The translations under genes were made by a program, and so were the position numbers. The notes under the pieces were generated by a model. The model made no database searches. It saw only the letters and a list, made by a program, of their open reading frames with translations, and was not told the origin of the DNA. DNA of 9,715 nucleotides from Bacteroidales bacterium UBA6431 (lineage in GTDB: Bacteria; Bacteroidota; Bacteroidia; Bacteroidales; UBA932): positions 1 through 9,715 of the forward strand of contig DJOT01000032.1 in assembly GCA_002439095.1 (NCBI GenBank). The letters run 5' to 3'. Each line of letters opens with the position of its first letter. The stretch's first letter is position 1. Below, piece after piece: positions 1 through 6,790 of this stretch.

Positions 1-9
1 TGCCCCGTC

Positions 10-47
10 CAGGTGTGAGCCTATTCCTGCGATTCCGCTCCCACCCG
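10..47 (+). repeat. 38-bp inverted-repeat element, copy A
   Basis: The left arm CAGGTGTGAGC (10-20) and right arm GCTCCCACCCG (37-47) are separated by 16 bases and pair at 9 of 11 positions. The same architecture, with near-identical arms and exactly 16 bases between them, recurs at 9094-9131 and 9178-9215. The spacer sequences differ, so the arms and spacing are what is conserved. This suggests a dispersed structured repeat or a two-half-site protein-binding element. There is no run of T after it, so a terminator role is unlikely. Confidence 0.7.
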
Positions 48-178
48 GTACGGCGGCCCGCCCTGCAGCCTGCCCTGCGGTCGGGAGATCTGACAGCTGA
101 GGCAATGGGAGAGTGATTGACTGCCCTTGGGCGAATGACGGGACGGGAGATCTTTAGTGGTTCTTGATGAAACCGGAC

Positions 179-210
179 TTGGCGAATTCAACAGATTTTG
201 CGTATTTTTG
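179..210 (+). promoter_or_regulatory. Probable Bacteroidetes sigma-ABfr-type promoter
   Basis: TATTTTTG at 203-210 matches the Bacteroidetes -7 consensus TAnnTTTG exactly. A TTG at 179-181 lies 21 bases upstream of it, which fits the usual -33 spacing. Transcription would start about 5-8 bases after the box, at roughly 215-218, directly at the ATG chosen for the first gene, so the transcript may have almost no 5' leader. No other TAnnTTTG was noticed close to a gene start of this operon, so it is the likely driver of all six genes. This is inferred from sequence only. Confidence 0.5.
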
Positions 211-217
211 TTGTATT

Positions 218-1465
218 ATGGATGTCACTCTTCTGTCCACTATGATTTCCGAGCTGATAACTGACCATGACATGGTCGGTTTGCCCGGTTTGGGCACCTT
301 CGTGGCGGAGGTTGTCCCGGCCACTTTCTCTGACAAAGGGTACACGATAAACCCGCCGTACCGCAGGCTTTCTTTTCACCCGAGCCGCTCGGAGGATACG
401 TTGCTGATAGATTTTTATGCGGCGTCAAATGGCATTTCCAAAGAGGCTGCGGCGCTGTATCTCAAACAGTTCCTGGCTGAGATGAAGACAGTGCTGAAGG
501 AGCGGAAGACTATTGCCCTGCCAGGACTTGGGCGTTTGCGCGCCACGGTGGAGAATAATTTCTTTTTCGTGCCGGACCCGGATCTGGACATCTATCCTGA
601 CGGATTCGGACTTGAACCCCTGTCCCTCAAAACAATAACTGAACCCGAACCGGTTGAGATTCCGCTCGTGCCTCAGAGCCGGGAAACAGTTTCTGCTGCT
701 GTCGCGGACACAGCCACAGCCGTAGTCGCGGAAACCGCCCCAGTCACGGAGGAAGTTCCAGCAGCGGAAACCGAGTCAACCATAGCTGCAACAGCAGTCT
801 TAGCTTCAACCGCGACCTCAACCTTGCCGACAGAAGCATCCGCCGTGCGCACGGGGCTGAAGTCGTGCGCACCAGAGGGTGTTGTGCGCACGGAACGGTC
901 CGAGGATGGTGTCCCGTGCGCACCGGACAGCATTTTACGCACGGAAGTGCCTCTCGTGCGCACGGGAGCAGAGGCGGAAGCGGCACCAGAATCAGGAACG
1001 AGCACGGGAGCAGAGGCGGAGCCGGAGCCGGAAACGCGCGAAGACGCAGGGGCGGAAACAGAGATTCGCACGGCAGCGGATTCAATTGTGCCTGCCGCAG
1101 AACCAGCCGCAGCCACGCAACCGCAAACTCAGCCGGTCGCAGAACCGGAGCTGCAGCAAGCCCCAGCAGTCTCGGAGCCGCAGCCGACCGCCGAATCCTC
1201 TGTTGAACCCGCAGCCGAGCCGCAACCGCAACCAGTCACGCAGTCTGTCTCAGAGCCACATTTGCAGCCAAAGCCTCAGCCAACTACAGAACCACAGCCG
1301 CGGCAGACCTCGTCACGCCGCTTCCGCTGGTGGGTTCCGGTGCTCATTCTGCTCGCCGTGGTTGCGGTCGCACTTTTGGCATTCCTGACTGTTGCTCAGG
1401 TGGCCCCGGACTTCATTGACTCTATATTGTATACTCCAGAAGAACTCAGAATAATCAATTACTGA
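218..1465 (+). CDS. HU-CCDC81 domain protein with C-terminal transmembrane helix
   Basis: This 415-residue protein opens with an HU-like CCDC81-type domain. The signature is the N-terminal Ile-Ser-Glu-Leu helix followed by VGLPGLGTF (about residues 21-29), and a second related half (about 65-125) with IALPGLGRL. Residues about 130-365 are a Pro/Ala/Glu/Gln-rich linker, followed by basic residues and one transmembrane helix (about 373-393), leaving about 22 residues outside. Many family members end in a periplasmic SPOR domain after the helix; here it is absent. The family suggests cytoplasmic DNA or nucleoprotein contact anchored to the inner membrane, but its role is not established. ATG 218 was preferred to the earlier ATG 164 because homology starts just after 218 and the promoter lies between them. 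The gene overlaps the NUDIX gene by 1 bp (TGATG). The linker carries the GTGCGCAC repeat and an 18-bp direct repeat. Confidence 0.8.
   Translation: MDVTLLSTMISELITDHDMVGLPGLGTFVAEVVPATFSDKGYTINPPYRRLSFHPSRSEDTLLIDFYAASNGISKEAAALYLKQFLAEMKTVLKERKTIALPGLGRLRATVENNFFFVPDPDLDIYPDGFGLEPLSLKTITEPEPVEIPLVPQSRETVSAAVADTATAVVAETAPVTEEVPAAETESTIAATAVLASTATSTLPTEASAVRTGLKSCAPEGVVRTERSEDGVPCAPDSILRTEVPLVRTGAEAEAAPESGTSTGAEAEPEPETREDAGAETEIRTAADSIVPAAEPAAATQPQTQPVAEPELQQAPAVSEPQPTAESSVEPAAEPQPQPVTQSVSEPHLQPKPQPTTEPQPRQTSSRRFRWWVPVLILLAVVAVALLAFLTVAQVAPDFIDSILYTPEELRIINY
843..963 (+). repeat. In-frame GTGCGCAC palindromic repeat cluster, copy in the HU-CCDC81 gene
   Basis: The self-complementary octamer GTGCGCAC occurs at 845-852, 865-872, 884-891, 916-923 and 956-963, with a degenerate TTACGCAC at 935-942. 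Spacings are 20, 19, 32, 19 and 21 bases. The first is part of a 12-bp perfect palindrome CCGTGCGCACGG (843-854). Octamers fall in two codon phases, read as Val-Arg-Thr (or Leu-Arg-Thr) and Cys-Ala-Pro. The first 31 bases (845-875) match 1678-1708 in the next gene at 29 positions, in the same reading frame. The reverse strand is also open here. Confidence 0.9.
961..1020 (+). repeat. 18-bp direct repeat within the coding linker
   Basis: CACGGGAGCAGAGGCGGA occurs at 961-978 and again at 1003-1020, a period of 42 bases or 14 codons, and encodes a repeated Thr-Gly-Ala-Glu-Ala-Glu. It lies directly downstream of the GTGCGCAC cluster and begins inside its last octamer. Because the period is a multiple of three, copy-number change would keep the frame open. 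Confidence 0.85.
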
Positions 1466-2277
1466 TGACGGATTTGATATATCCTGCTTCAACGGCGCCG
1501 CTCCTCCGCGGAAGCGACAGATCGGCGGCATCGGAGATGTTGCCGGTTGTTGATGAGCACGGCAATGTCATCGCTCAGGCATCGCGGGCTTTCTGCCACG
1601 GCTGCGCGGCCAACCCCAAAAGCGCAATCCAACCGCAGCCGGCAGCCGCACGGCAGACCGCCACGGCTTCGGATTCCGTGCGCACGGGGTCGAAGTCGTG
1701 CGCACCAGGCGGCAATTCACGCACGGCAGCTGCCCCGACTGCCAAACCAGCAACCCCAGCCTCCTGCGCCCACGAAGTCGCTCCCGAAGCCGCCCCCGAA
1801 GTCGCCCACGAAGCCGCTGCCAAACCAGCAACCCCAGACCTCGAAGCCACCAAACCCATCCACCCGGTGGTCCACCTCCACATCGTCAGCCGCGACGGGC
1901 GGATCTACCTCCAGCAGCGCAGCGCCACCAAGGACCTGCTGCCCCTGCGCTGGGACACTGCCGTTGGCGGTCACGTCGCCTATGGTGAGTATATTCTGGA
2001 AGCCCTCTACCGCGAGGCCTCCGAGGAGTTGGGCTTCACCGACTTTAATCCAGTCTTCATTACCTCTTATGTGTTTGAGTCCGAGGCTGAAAGGGAACTG
2101 GTCAATGTCTTCGCCACAGTCGGGGACTTCGTCCTCAAGCCCGATGGGGACGAGGTGATAGCCGGGCGGTACTGGTCTCCAGAGGAGATTGAGGCCGCCT
2201 GCGGGAAAGGCATACTCACCCCCAACTTCGAGTCCGAATACCACAAGATCAAAAATTCCCTCCAAGCCCTTTTGTAA
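1465..2277 (+). CDS. NUDIX hydrolase with a long inserted linker
   Basis: This 270-residue protein belongs to the NUDIX pyrophosphohydrolase superfamily. The box GX5EX7REUXEEXGU is complete at residues 169-191: Gly169, Glu175, Arg183-Glu184, Glu187-Glu188 and Gly190, so a metal-dependent active site should be intact. The N-terminal PVVDEHGNVIAQASRAFCHG (27-46) and later IHPVVHLHI (132-140) resemble the isopentenyl-isomerase-like/YfcD type of Bacteroidetes, where these two segments are nearly adjacent. Here about 83 residues of Pro/Ala-rich sequence (47-129) separate them and contain the GTGCGCAC repeat. The natural substrate is unknown. The start at 1465 is chosen because it overlaps the previous stop (TGATG); ATG 1537, at the beginning of the conserved part, is a possible alternative. 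The stop overlaps the next start (TAATG), indicating translational coupling. Confidence 0.88.
   Translation: MTDLIYPASTAPLLRGSDRSAASEMLPVVDEHGNVIAQASRAFCHGCAANPKSAIQPQPAAARQTATASDSVRTGSKSCAPGGNSRTAAAPTAKPATPASCAHEVAPEAAPEVAHEAAAKPATPDLEATKPIHPVVHLHIVSRDGRIYLQQRSATKDLLPLRWDTAVGGHVAYGEYILEALYREASEELGFTDFNPVFITSYVFESEAERELVNVFATVGDFVLKPDGDEVIAGRYWSPEEIEAACGKGILTPNFESEYHKIKNSLQALL
1676..1730 (+). repeat. In-frame GTGCGCAC palindromic repeat, copy in the NUDIX gene
   Basis: GTGCGCAC occurs at 1678-1685 and 1698-1705, with a degenerate TCACGCAC at 1717-1724. The 20- and 19-base spacings are identical to those at 845/865/884 in the upstream gene. Bases 1678-1708 differ from 845-875 only by CT versus TC in the middle. 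The encoded peptide is VRTGSKSCAP followed four residues later by Arg-Thr, against VRTGLKSCAP and Arg-Thr in the HU-CCDC81 protein. The two host proteins are otherwise unrelated, which argues for copying of the DNA element. Confidence 0.9.
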
Positions 2278-4358
2278 TGCAGGAAATCGAGAAGTTCATC
2301 AATGATCAGCTGTCCGTGTGGCCTCTGGCCGCATCAAATTTCAGGGCTCTCAAGTCCGTCAGGACCAGGCAGCTGGAGGTGGACGGGCTGCTCTGTACCG
2401 TCCAGTTCAACCCCCGCCGTGTCATCTCGAGCACAGCCGACACCAGCCCGGAGGCCATAGCGGCCCGAAAGTGCTTCCTCTGCGAGGAAAACAGACCCCC
2501 GGAGCAGTTTCACCTCAAATTTGAGGGCCGCAAGGGGAGAAACTACCGCATACAGGTCAACCCGTACCCGATCTTCCCGGGTCACCTTGTGATAGTGCGC
2601 GAGGAGCATATCCCGCAGGAGATATGGCACCATTTCCCGGACATGCTTGATTTCGCGATGAAATACCGGGACTACACCGTGTTCTACAATGGTCCCGCCA
2701 GCGGGGCATCCGCCCCGGACCACCTTCATTTCCAGGCTGTTCCGAGACAATCTCTCCCTCTGGAGAGGGCCGTGGACGCCTATCTTGACAATCCCGTGAA
2801 ACCCCTCGCCTCAGTCAAGGACGCGACTCTGTACCGCTATGCCGGCTTTACCGAGGGAGTCTTCGCCCTCAAGGCCACGACCTCCAAGTCCATGGCGAAA
2901 CTCTTCTACCGCCTGCTCGACTGCACGGACAAGGTAGAGGGAGAGGTCGAACCGAAATTCAATCTCTTCACATATTGCCGTGACGGGGAATACAGGGCTT
3001 TTGTCACTCTGCGCGAGGCCAAACGCTCGCACCACTATTATTCCGACGGGCCGGACCATCTGACCATAAGCCCGGGTGCCGCCGACATGGCCGGATACTT
3101 TGTGGCCCCTTTCGAGGACGATTTCGAGAAGGTCACGTCCGCACAGCTTGAAGAGATGCTCTCCGAGGTGTCGATTTCGCGGGAAGAGAGGGAGATGATA
3201 GAGTGGAGGCTCACACGCACCCAGCCGAAGGTCAGCGTGGGCATAATGTCAGCCAAGGAGATACGCTTCGAGATCATCTCCGATGGGGCCGGTCCGCAGA
3301 AAGTCAGCTGGCAGGACGGTCGCATTGTCTACAACGGGATGATATACGACGAATTGTATTTTGATTCCATCACCCGCTCGACCCTGTTTGCCGAAGCATC
3401 TTTCATACTGTACGACGTCGTGATAGGGATTGATTTCCATTGGCAGCAGAGGCGCACTCTCAAGTTTGCCGGGGGGCTCAAGTTCATAGTCGAAGGGGAC
3501 TGCATCACCGCGGTGAACTGCATCGGGATGGAGAATTACCTTCTCAGCGTCATATCTTCCGAGATGAAGTCATCGTCTTCGCTTGAACTCCTCAAGGCCC
3601 ACGCAGTCATCTCTCGCAGCTGGCTGCAAGCCAGAATGGAAGAAAGAAAAACAGGCCGGCCGTCGCCGCACAGCAACTTCGATGTATGCGCTGACGACCA
3701 TTGCCAACGGTATCAAGGACTTACCATGGCAGTGGGGGAGAATGTCCGCCGCGCAATAGACCAGACCTGGGGGCAGGTTCTCCGCTATGGAGGCGAGCTT
3801 TGCGACACCCGCTATTCCAAGTGCTGCGGCGGCCGCACGGAACTTTACAGCACCTGCTGGGAAGACAAGGACTTCCCTTACCTTCAGAGCGTGGAGGACC
3901 GCTTCTGCGACTGCGAGCACTCTGAGATTCTCTCGCAGGTGCTCAACGACTATGACATGGAGACGCGGGACTTCCACGACTGGAGCGTGAGATACAACGC
4001 CGCAGAACTTTCGGAACTTGTCCGCCGCCGCACGGGCATCGATTTCGGTGACATCCTCTCTCTTGAACCCCTTGACAGAGGCCCTTCCGGTCGCATCAAG
4101 TATTTGAAAATCAACGGTTCGAAACGTTCTGAGGTGATAGGCAAGGAACTCGCTATACGCCGTGCCCTGAGCGACACGCACCTCAAGAGTTCGGCTTTCG
4201 AAGTCACGCGCGAGGGCGATGACTTCATCCTCACCGGGCGCGGTTGGGGGCACGGTGTGGGCCTCTGCCAGATCGGCGCCGCCGTGATGGCTTCAGAAGG
4301 ATACGATTACAGACAGATACTTTCTCACTACTATGTCGGAGCGGAAGTTGAGCAGTAA
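2277..4358 (+). CDS. DUF4922 (GalT/GGP-like HIT superfamily) fused to SpoIID/LytB domain
   Basis: This 693-residue protein has two domains. Residues about 1-310 match DUF4922, related to nucleotide phosphorylases and transferases. A CxxC pair (Cys66, Cys69) and an HxHxQ motif HLHFQ (149-153) are visible, with His151 the expected nucleophile. Residues about 317-693 match SpoIID/LytB, peptidoglycan lytic transglycosylase-like proteins. Glu429 in VISSEM corresponds to the SpoIID catalytic Glu, followed by ELLKAHAVISRSW; Cys471/His475/Cys476 in CADDHCQ, KCCGG (515-519) and GWGHGVGLCQIGA (656-668) are all typical. There is no signal peptide or membrane segment, so the product should be cytoplasmic, unusual for a glycan-cleaving domain. 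The frame runs unbroken through the junction. It starts on the NUDIX stop and overlaps the transporter start by 26 bp. A role in processing imported muropeptides is inferred, not shown. Confidence 0.87.
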   Translation: MQEIEKFINDQLSVWPLAASNFRALKSVRTRQLEVDGLLCTVQFNPRRVISSTADTSPEAIAARKCFLCEENRPPEQFHLKFEGRKGRNYRIQVNPYPIFPGHLVIVREEHIPQEIWHHFPDMLDFAMKYRDYTVFYNGPASGASAPDHLHFQAVPRQSLPLERAVDAYLDNPVKPLASVKDATLYRYAGFTEGVFALKATTSKSMAKLFYRLLDCTDKVEGEVEPKFNLFTYCRDGEYRAFVTLREAKRSHHYYSDGPDHLTISPGAADMAGYFVAPFEDDFEKVTSAQLEEMLSEVSISREEREMIEWRLTRTQPKVSVGIMSAKEIRFEIISDGAGPQKVSWQDGRIVYNGMIYDELYFDSITRSTLFAEASFILYDVVIGIDFHWQQRRTLKFAGGLKFIVEGDCITAVNCIGMENYLLSVISSEMKSSSSLELLKAHAVISRSWLQARMEERKTGRPSPHSNFDVCADDHCQRYQGLTMAVGENVRRAIDQTWGQVLRYGGELCDTRYSKCCGGRTELYSTCWEDKDFPYLQSVEDRFCDCEHSEILSQVLNDYDMETRDFHDWSVRYNAAELSELVRRRTGIDFGDILSLEPLDRGPSGRIKYLKINGSKRSEVIGKELAIRRALSDTHLKSSAFEVTREGDDFILTGRGWGHGVGLCQIGAAVMASEGYDYRQILSHYYVGAEVEQ

Positions 4359-5583
4359 CCCATGGGTCTGGGTGCCGACCCTCTATTTTGCGGAGGGCAT
4401 ACCGTATTTCATCGTCAACGTCATATCCGTCACGATGTTCAAGCGTCTCGGGATGTCCAACGGCGATGTGGCGGCTTATACTGCGCTTCTCTATCTTCCG
4501 TGGGTCATCAAGCCGCTCTGGAGTCCGTTTGTGGATGTGATCCGCACCAAGAGGTGGTGGATTCTTGCCATGCAGGCCCTTGTTACTGTGGGATTTGCGG
4601 CTTTGGCCCTGTCGGTGAGCCCCGATGCTTTCGGGCTGTCGATAGTCTGTTTCTACATCATTGCGTTCGCCTCGGCCACCCACGACATAGCGGCCGACGG
4701 CTTCTACCTGCTTGCCCTGGACGAGAGGGATCAGTCCTTGTTCGTCGGGATCAGGAGTACGTTTTACCGTATCTCATCAGTCTTCGGGCAGGGTGTGATA
4801 GTGGTCTTGGCAGGGGTTCTGGAGGAGCGTCTCGGAGATATTCCCGCCGCCTGGAGCCTGACTATCGGGGGAGCCTCGCTCCTTTTCGCCCTGCTCGCTC
4901 TCTGGCACCTCTTCTCCCTCCCGAAAGTCGAGAAGACCGCCCCCGGCAAGGCTCCAGGGGACATCCTCAAGGATTTTTCCAGGGCATGGGTGACGTTTTT
5001 CCGTAAGGACGGGGTGTGGCTCGCGATAGTGTTCATGCTTCTCTACCGGCTTCCGGAAGCGTTGTCCGTCAAGATGTTGACCCCATTCCTGCTCGATTCC
5101 GTACAGGACGGGGGACTTGGACTCAGCACTGCGGCTTCCGGACTCGTTTACGGTACTGTCGGGGTTATCGCCTTGACGGTCGGGGGCATACTCGGCGGTG
5201 TTTTCGCCGCCTCCAAGGGCCTCCGGAAGTCTCTATGGCCCATGTCGCTCGCTCTGGCCCTGCCGTGCGCCGTTTATCTCTATATGGCTGTGGCACAGCC
5301 TTCTGCTATGTGGGTGGTGTATCTGTGCGTGGCCTTTGACCAGCTGGGCTACGGTTTCGGGTTCACCGCTTACATGCTCTATATGATGCGCTTCTCCGAA
5401 GGGGAGTTCAAGACTTCCCACTACGCTATATGCACGGCCTTCATGGCTCTTTCCATGATGCTCCCGGGCTTTTTTGCCGGCTGGCTGCAGGAGGCCACCG
5501 GTTATGTTGGATTCTTCTCAATTGTAATGTTATGTTGTCTGGCAACCGTTTCCGTTACTTTCTTTGCGCGGCGGCGCTGCTGA
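4333..5583 (+). CDS. AmpG-like MFS transporter
   Basis: This 416-residue, very hydrophobic protein has about 12 predicted membrane helices (roughly 9-30, 47-66, 73-95, 100-120, 143-163, 175-198, 227-245, 265-290, 298-318, 321-345, 360-385 and 390-411). It resembles the AmpG/acetyl-CoA transporter (PAT) branch of the major facilitator superfamily: LYFAEGIPYFIVN near the N terminus, SPFVDVIRTKRWW after helix 2, and ATHDIAADGFYLLAL near helix 4. AmpG proteins carry GlcNAc-anhydro-MurNAc muropeptides into the cytoplasm. Its position between a SpoIID-domain protein and a MurNAc-releasing hydrolase supports a similar cargo, but the substrate cannot be read from sequence. The start lies inside the end of the previous gene (26-bp overlap), and the next gene starts 52 bp before this stop. 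No defects were seen. Confidence 0.85.
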   Translation: MSERKLSSNPWVWVPTLYFAEGIPYFIVNVISVTMFKRLGMSNGDVAAYTALLYLPWVIKPLWSPFVDVIRTKRWWILAMQALVTVGFAALALSVSPDAFGLSIVCFYIIAFASATHDIAADGFYLLALDERDQSLFVGIRSTFYRISSVFGQGVIVVLAGVLEERLGDIPAAWSLTIGGASLLFALLALWHLFSLPKVEKTAPGKAPGDILKDFSRAWVTFFRKDGVWLAIVFMLLYRLPEALSVKMLTPFLLDSVQDGGLGLSTAASGLVYGTVGVIALTVGGILGGVFAASKGLRKSLWPMSLALALPCAVYLYMAVAQPSAMWVVYLCVAFDQLGYGFGFTAYMLYMMRFSEGEFKTSHYAICTAFMALSMMLPGFFAGWLQEATGYVGFFSIVMLCCLATVSVTFFARRRC

Positions 5584-6788
5584 GTGCCGTCTGCCTCCAG
5601 GCCCGGGTCAAACCCGGCATCGAGGTTCTCCGTGAACGTGGATTTTCCGGCCTCGCCGGGATGAGGGTGGGGCTGTTGACCAACCCGTCAGGTGTTGATT
5701 CTCAGTTCAATTCGACCATTGACATCCTCTATGACGCTCCGGGCGTGGAGCTTGTAGCCCTGTTTGCACCGGAGCACGGGGTGAGGGGCGATGTGTACGC
5801 AGGCGGCAAGGTGGAGTCAGGTAAAGATGCCCGTACCGGCTTGCCTGTCAATTCGTTGTACGGGGCCACGCGCGAACCGTCCCCCGAGATGCTCAAGGGT
5901 ATCGACATCATGATCTATGACATCCAGGACGTGGGCAGCCGTTCCTACACGTTCATCTCTACCCTCGGGCTGGTGATGCGTGCCTGTGCCAGGGCCGAGA
6001 TTCCGGTGATGGTGCTGGACAGGCCCAACCCTCTCGGGGGCAACAAGATAGAGGGGCCGCTGGTAGAGCCTGGGTTCAACTCATTCGTGAGCCAGTACCG
6101 CATCCCTTATGTCTACGGCCTCACCGTGGGGGAACTTGCCATGCTCATCAACGAGGAGGGTCTCAACCGCGGGCAGAACGGCAAGGAGGAGCCCATGAAA
6201 TGCAGCCTGCTCGTGGTGCCGATGGAAGGCTGGAACCGCGACATGCTCTTCAATGACACGGGCCTGCCGTGGGTGCTCCCGTCCCCGAACATCCCTTATC
6301 CCGAGAGCGCGCTGTGCTACCCGTCAGCCGGCCTGATAGGGGAGATGTACAACTACCTCAACATCGGCATAGGCTACACCCTCCCGTTCGCCACTTTCGC
6401 CGAGGAATGGGTCGATGCCGACAAGTTGAAGGAAACTCTTGACAGTTACGCCGTTCCGGGAGTTGCATGGAGAACCATACACTACAAGCCTACATCCGGC
6501 CGGCTTTCCGGGAAACTCATCCACGGGGTACAGTATTACTACACGGACTACGATGCCGCGACCATCACCTTGACCCAGTTCTACGTGATGCAGGCCATCT
6601 GGGAGCTGTACGGCAAGAACCCGTTTGCCCTGTCTGCCGAGCGCATCCCGATGTTCAACAAGGTCTGCGGCACTGATTTTGTCAGCACCACATTCGGGCA
6701 GAGCCTCAAGGTGTCTGACATCACTGACTTCTGGTCCAAGGATGTGGAGGCATTCAGGCAGCTGTCCGCCAAATATCATCTTTATTGA
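5532..6788 (+). CDS. namZ: DUF1343 protein, NamZ-type exo-beta-N-acetylmuramidase
   Basis: This 418-residue exported protein belongs to the DUF1343/YbbC family, whose characterised members release terminal MurNAc from the non-reducing end of peptidoglycan chains. The N terminus looks like a signal peptide: basic residues, then hydrophobic LCAAALLSAVCLQA with probable cleavage after Ala24. Cys21 is preceded by Val, so a lipoprotein site is weak. Family motifs follow in order: GMRVGLLTNPSG (43-54), LFAPEHGVRG (77-86) with the conserved Glu81-His82 pair thought to act in catalysis, YDIQDVGSRSYTF (129-141) and VLDRPNPLGG (161-170). The length is normal for the family. ATG 5532 was preferred over the upstream in-frame ATG 5430 because only the shorter form begins with a signal peptide. 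It overlaps the transporter gene by 52 bp and should feed MurNAc-containing products to recycling. Confidence 0.88.
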   Translation: MLSGNRFRYFLCAAALLSAVCLQARVKPGIEVLRERGFSGLAGMRVGLLTNPSGVDSQFNSTIDILYDAPGVELVALFAPEHGVRGDVYAGGKVESGKDARTGLPVNSLYGATREPSPEMLKGIDIMIYDIQDVGSRSYTFISTLGLVMRACARAEIPVMVLDRPNPLGGNKIEGPLVEPGFNSFVSQYRIPYVYGLTVGELAMLINEEGLNRGQNGKEEPMKCSLLVVPMEGWNRDMLFNDTGLPWVLPSPNIPYPESALCYPSAGLIGEMYNYLNIGIGYTLPFATFAEEWVDADKLKETLDSYAVPGVAWRTIHYKPTSGRLSGKLIHGVQYYYTDYDAATITLTQFYVMQAIWELYGKNPFALSAERIPMFNKVCGTDFVSTTFGQSLKVSDITDFWSKDVEAFRQLSAKYHLY

Positions 6789-6790
6789 TT

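Larger units (their letters stand above)
1..217. other. Leader region upstream of the operon, no gene seen
   Basis: No convincing coding sequence was found: the three plus frames close early, at about 16-18, 98-100 and 118-120, and none of the short stretches resembles a protein I know. The stretch holds one copy of the 38-bp inverted-repeat element (10-47), a 10-bp direct repeat CGGGAGATCT (82-91 and 144-153), and a probable promoter just before the first gene. It is GC-rich until about 160 and becomes AT-rich over the promoter. Confidence 0.6.

Noticed and set aside
82..153. Direct repeat CGGGAGATCT in the leader
   Set aside because: A 10-bp repeat seen twice only, 62 bp apart, with no symmetry or third copy; too weak to interpret.
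164..217. Earlier ATG 164 for the first gene
   Set aside because: The added residues do not look like the family, and the probable promoter box lies downstream of this ATG.
673..1116. Long open frames on the minus strand opposite the first gene's linker
   Set aside because: They mirror the low-complexity, stop-poor linker of the plus-strand gene and show no domain, start context or independent homology. Their openness is only relevant to the palindromic repeat.
5430..5531. N-terminal extension of the NamZ-type gene from ATG 5430
   Set aside because: The extra residues are an out-of-frame reading of the transporter gene's end and would bury the signal peptide; ATG 5532 gives a normal exported N terminus.
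6785..6790. TTG start for the DUF6515-like gene
   Set aside because: ATG 6791 two codons later starts a standard signal peptide and leaves a 2-bp gap to the previous stop; TTG is less likely.
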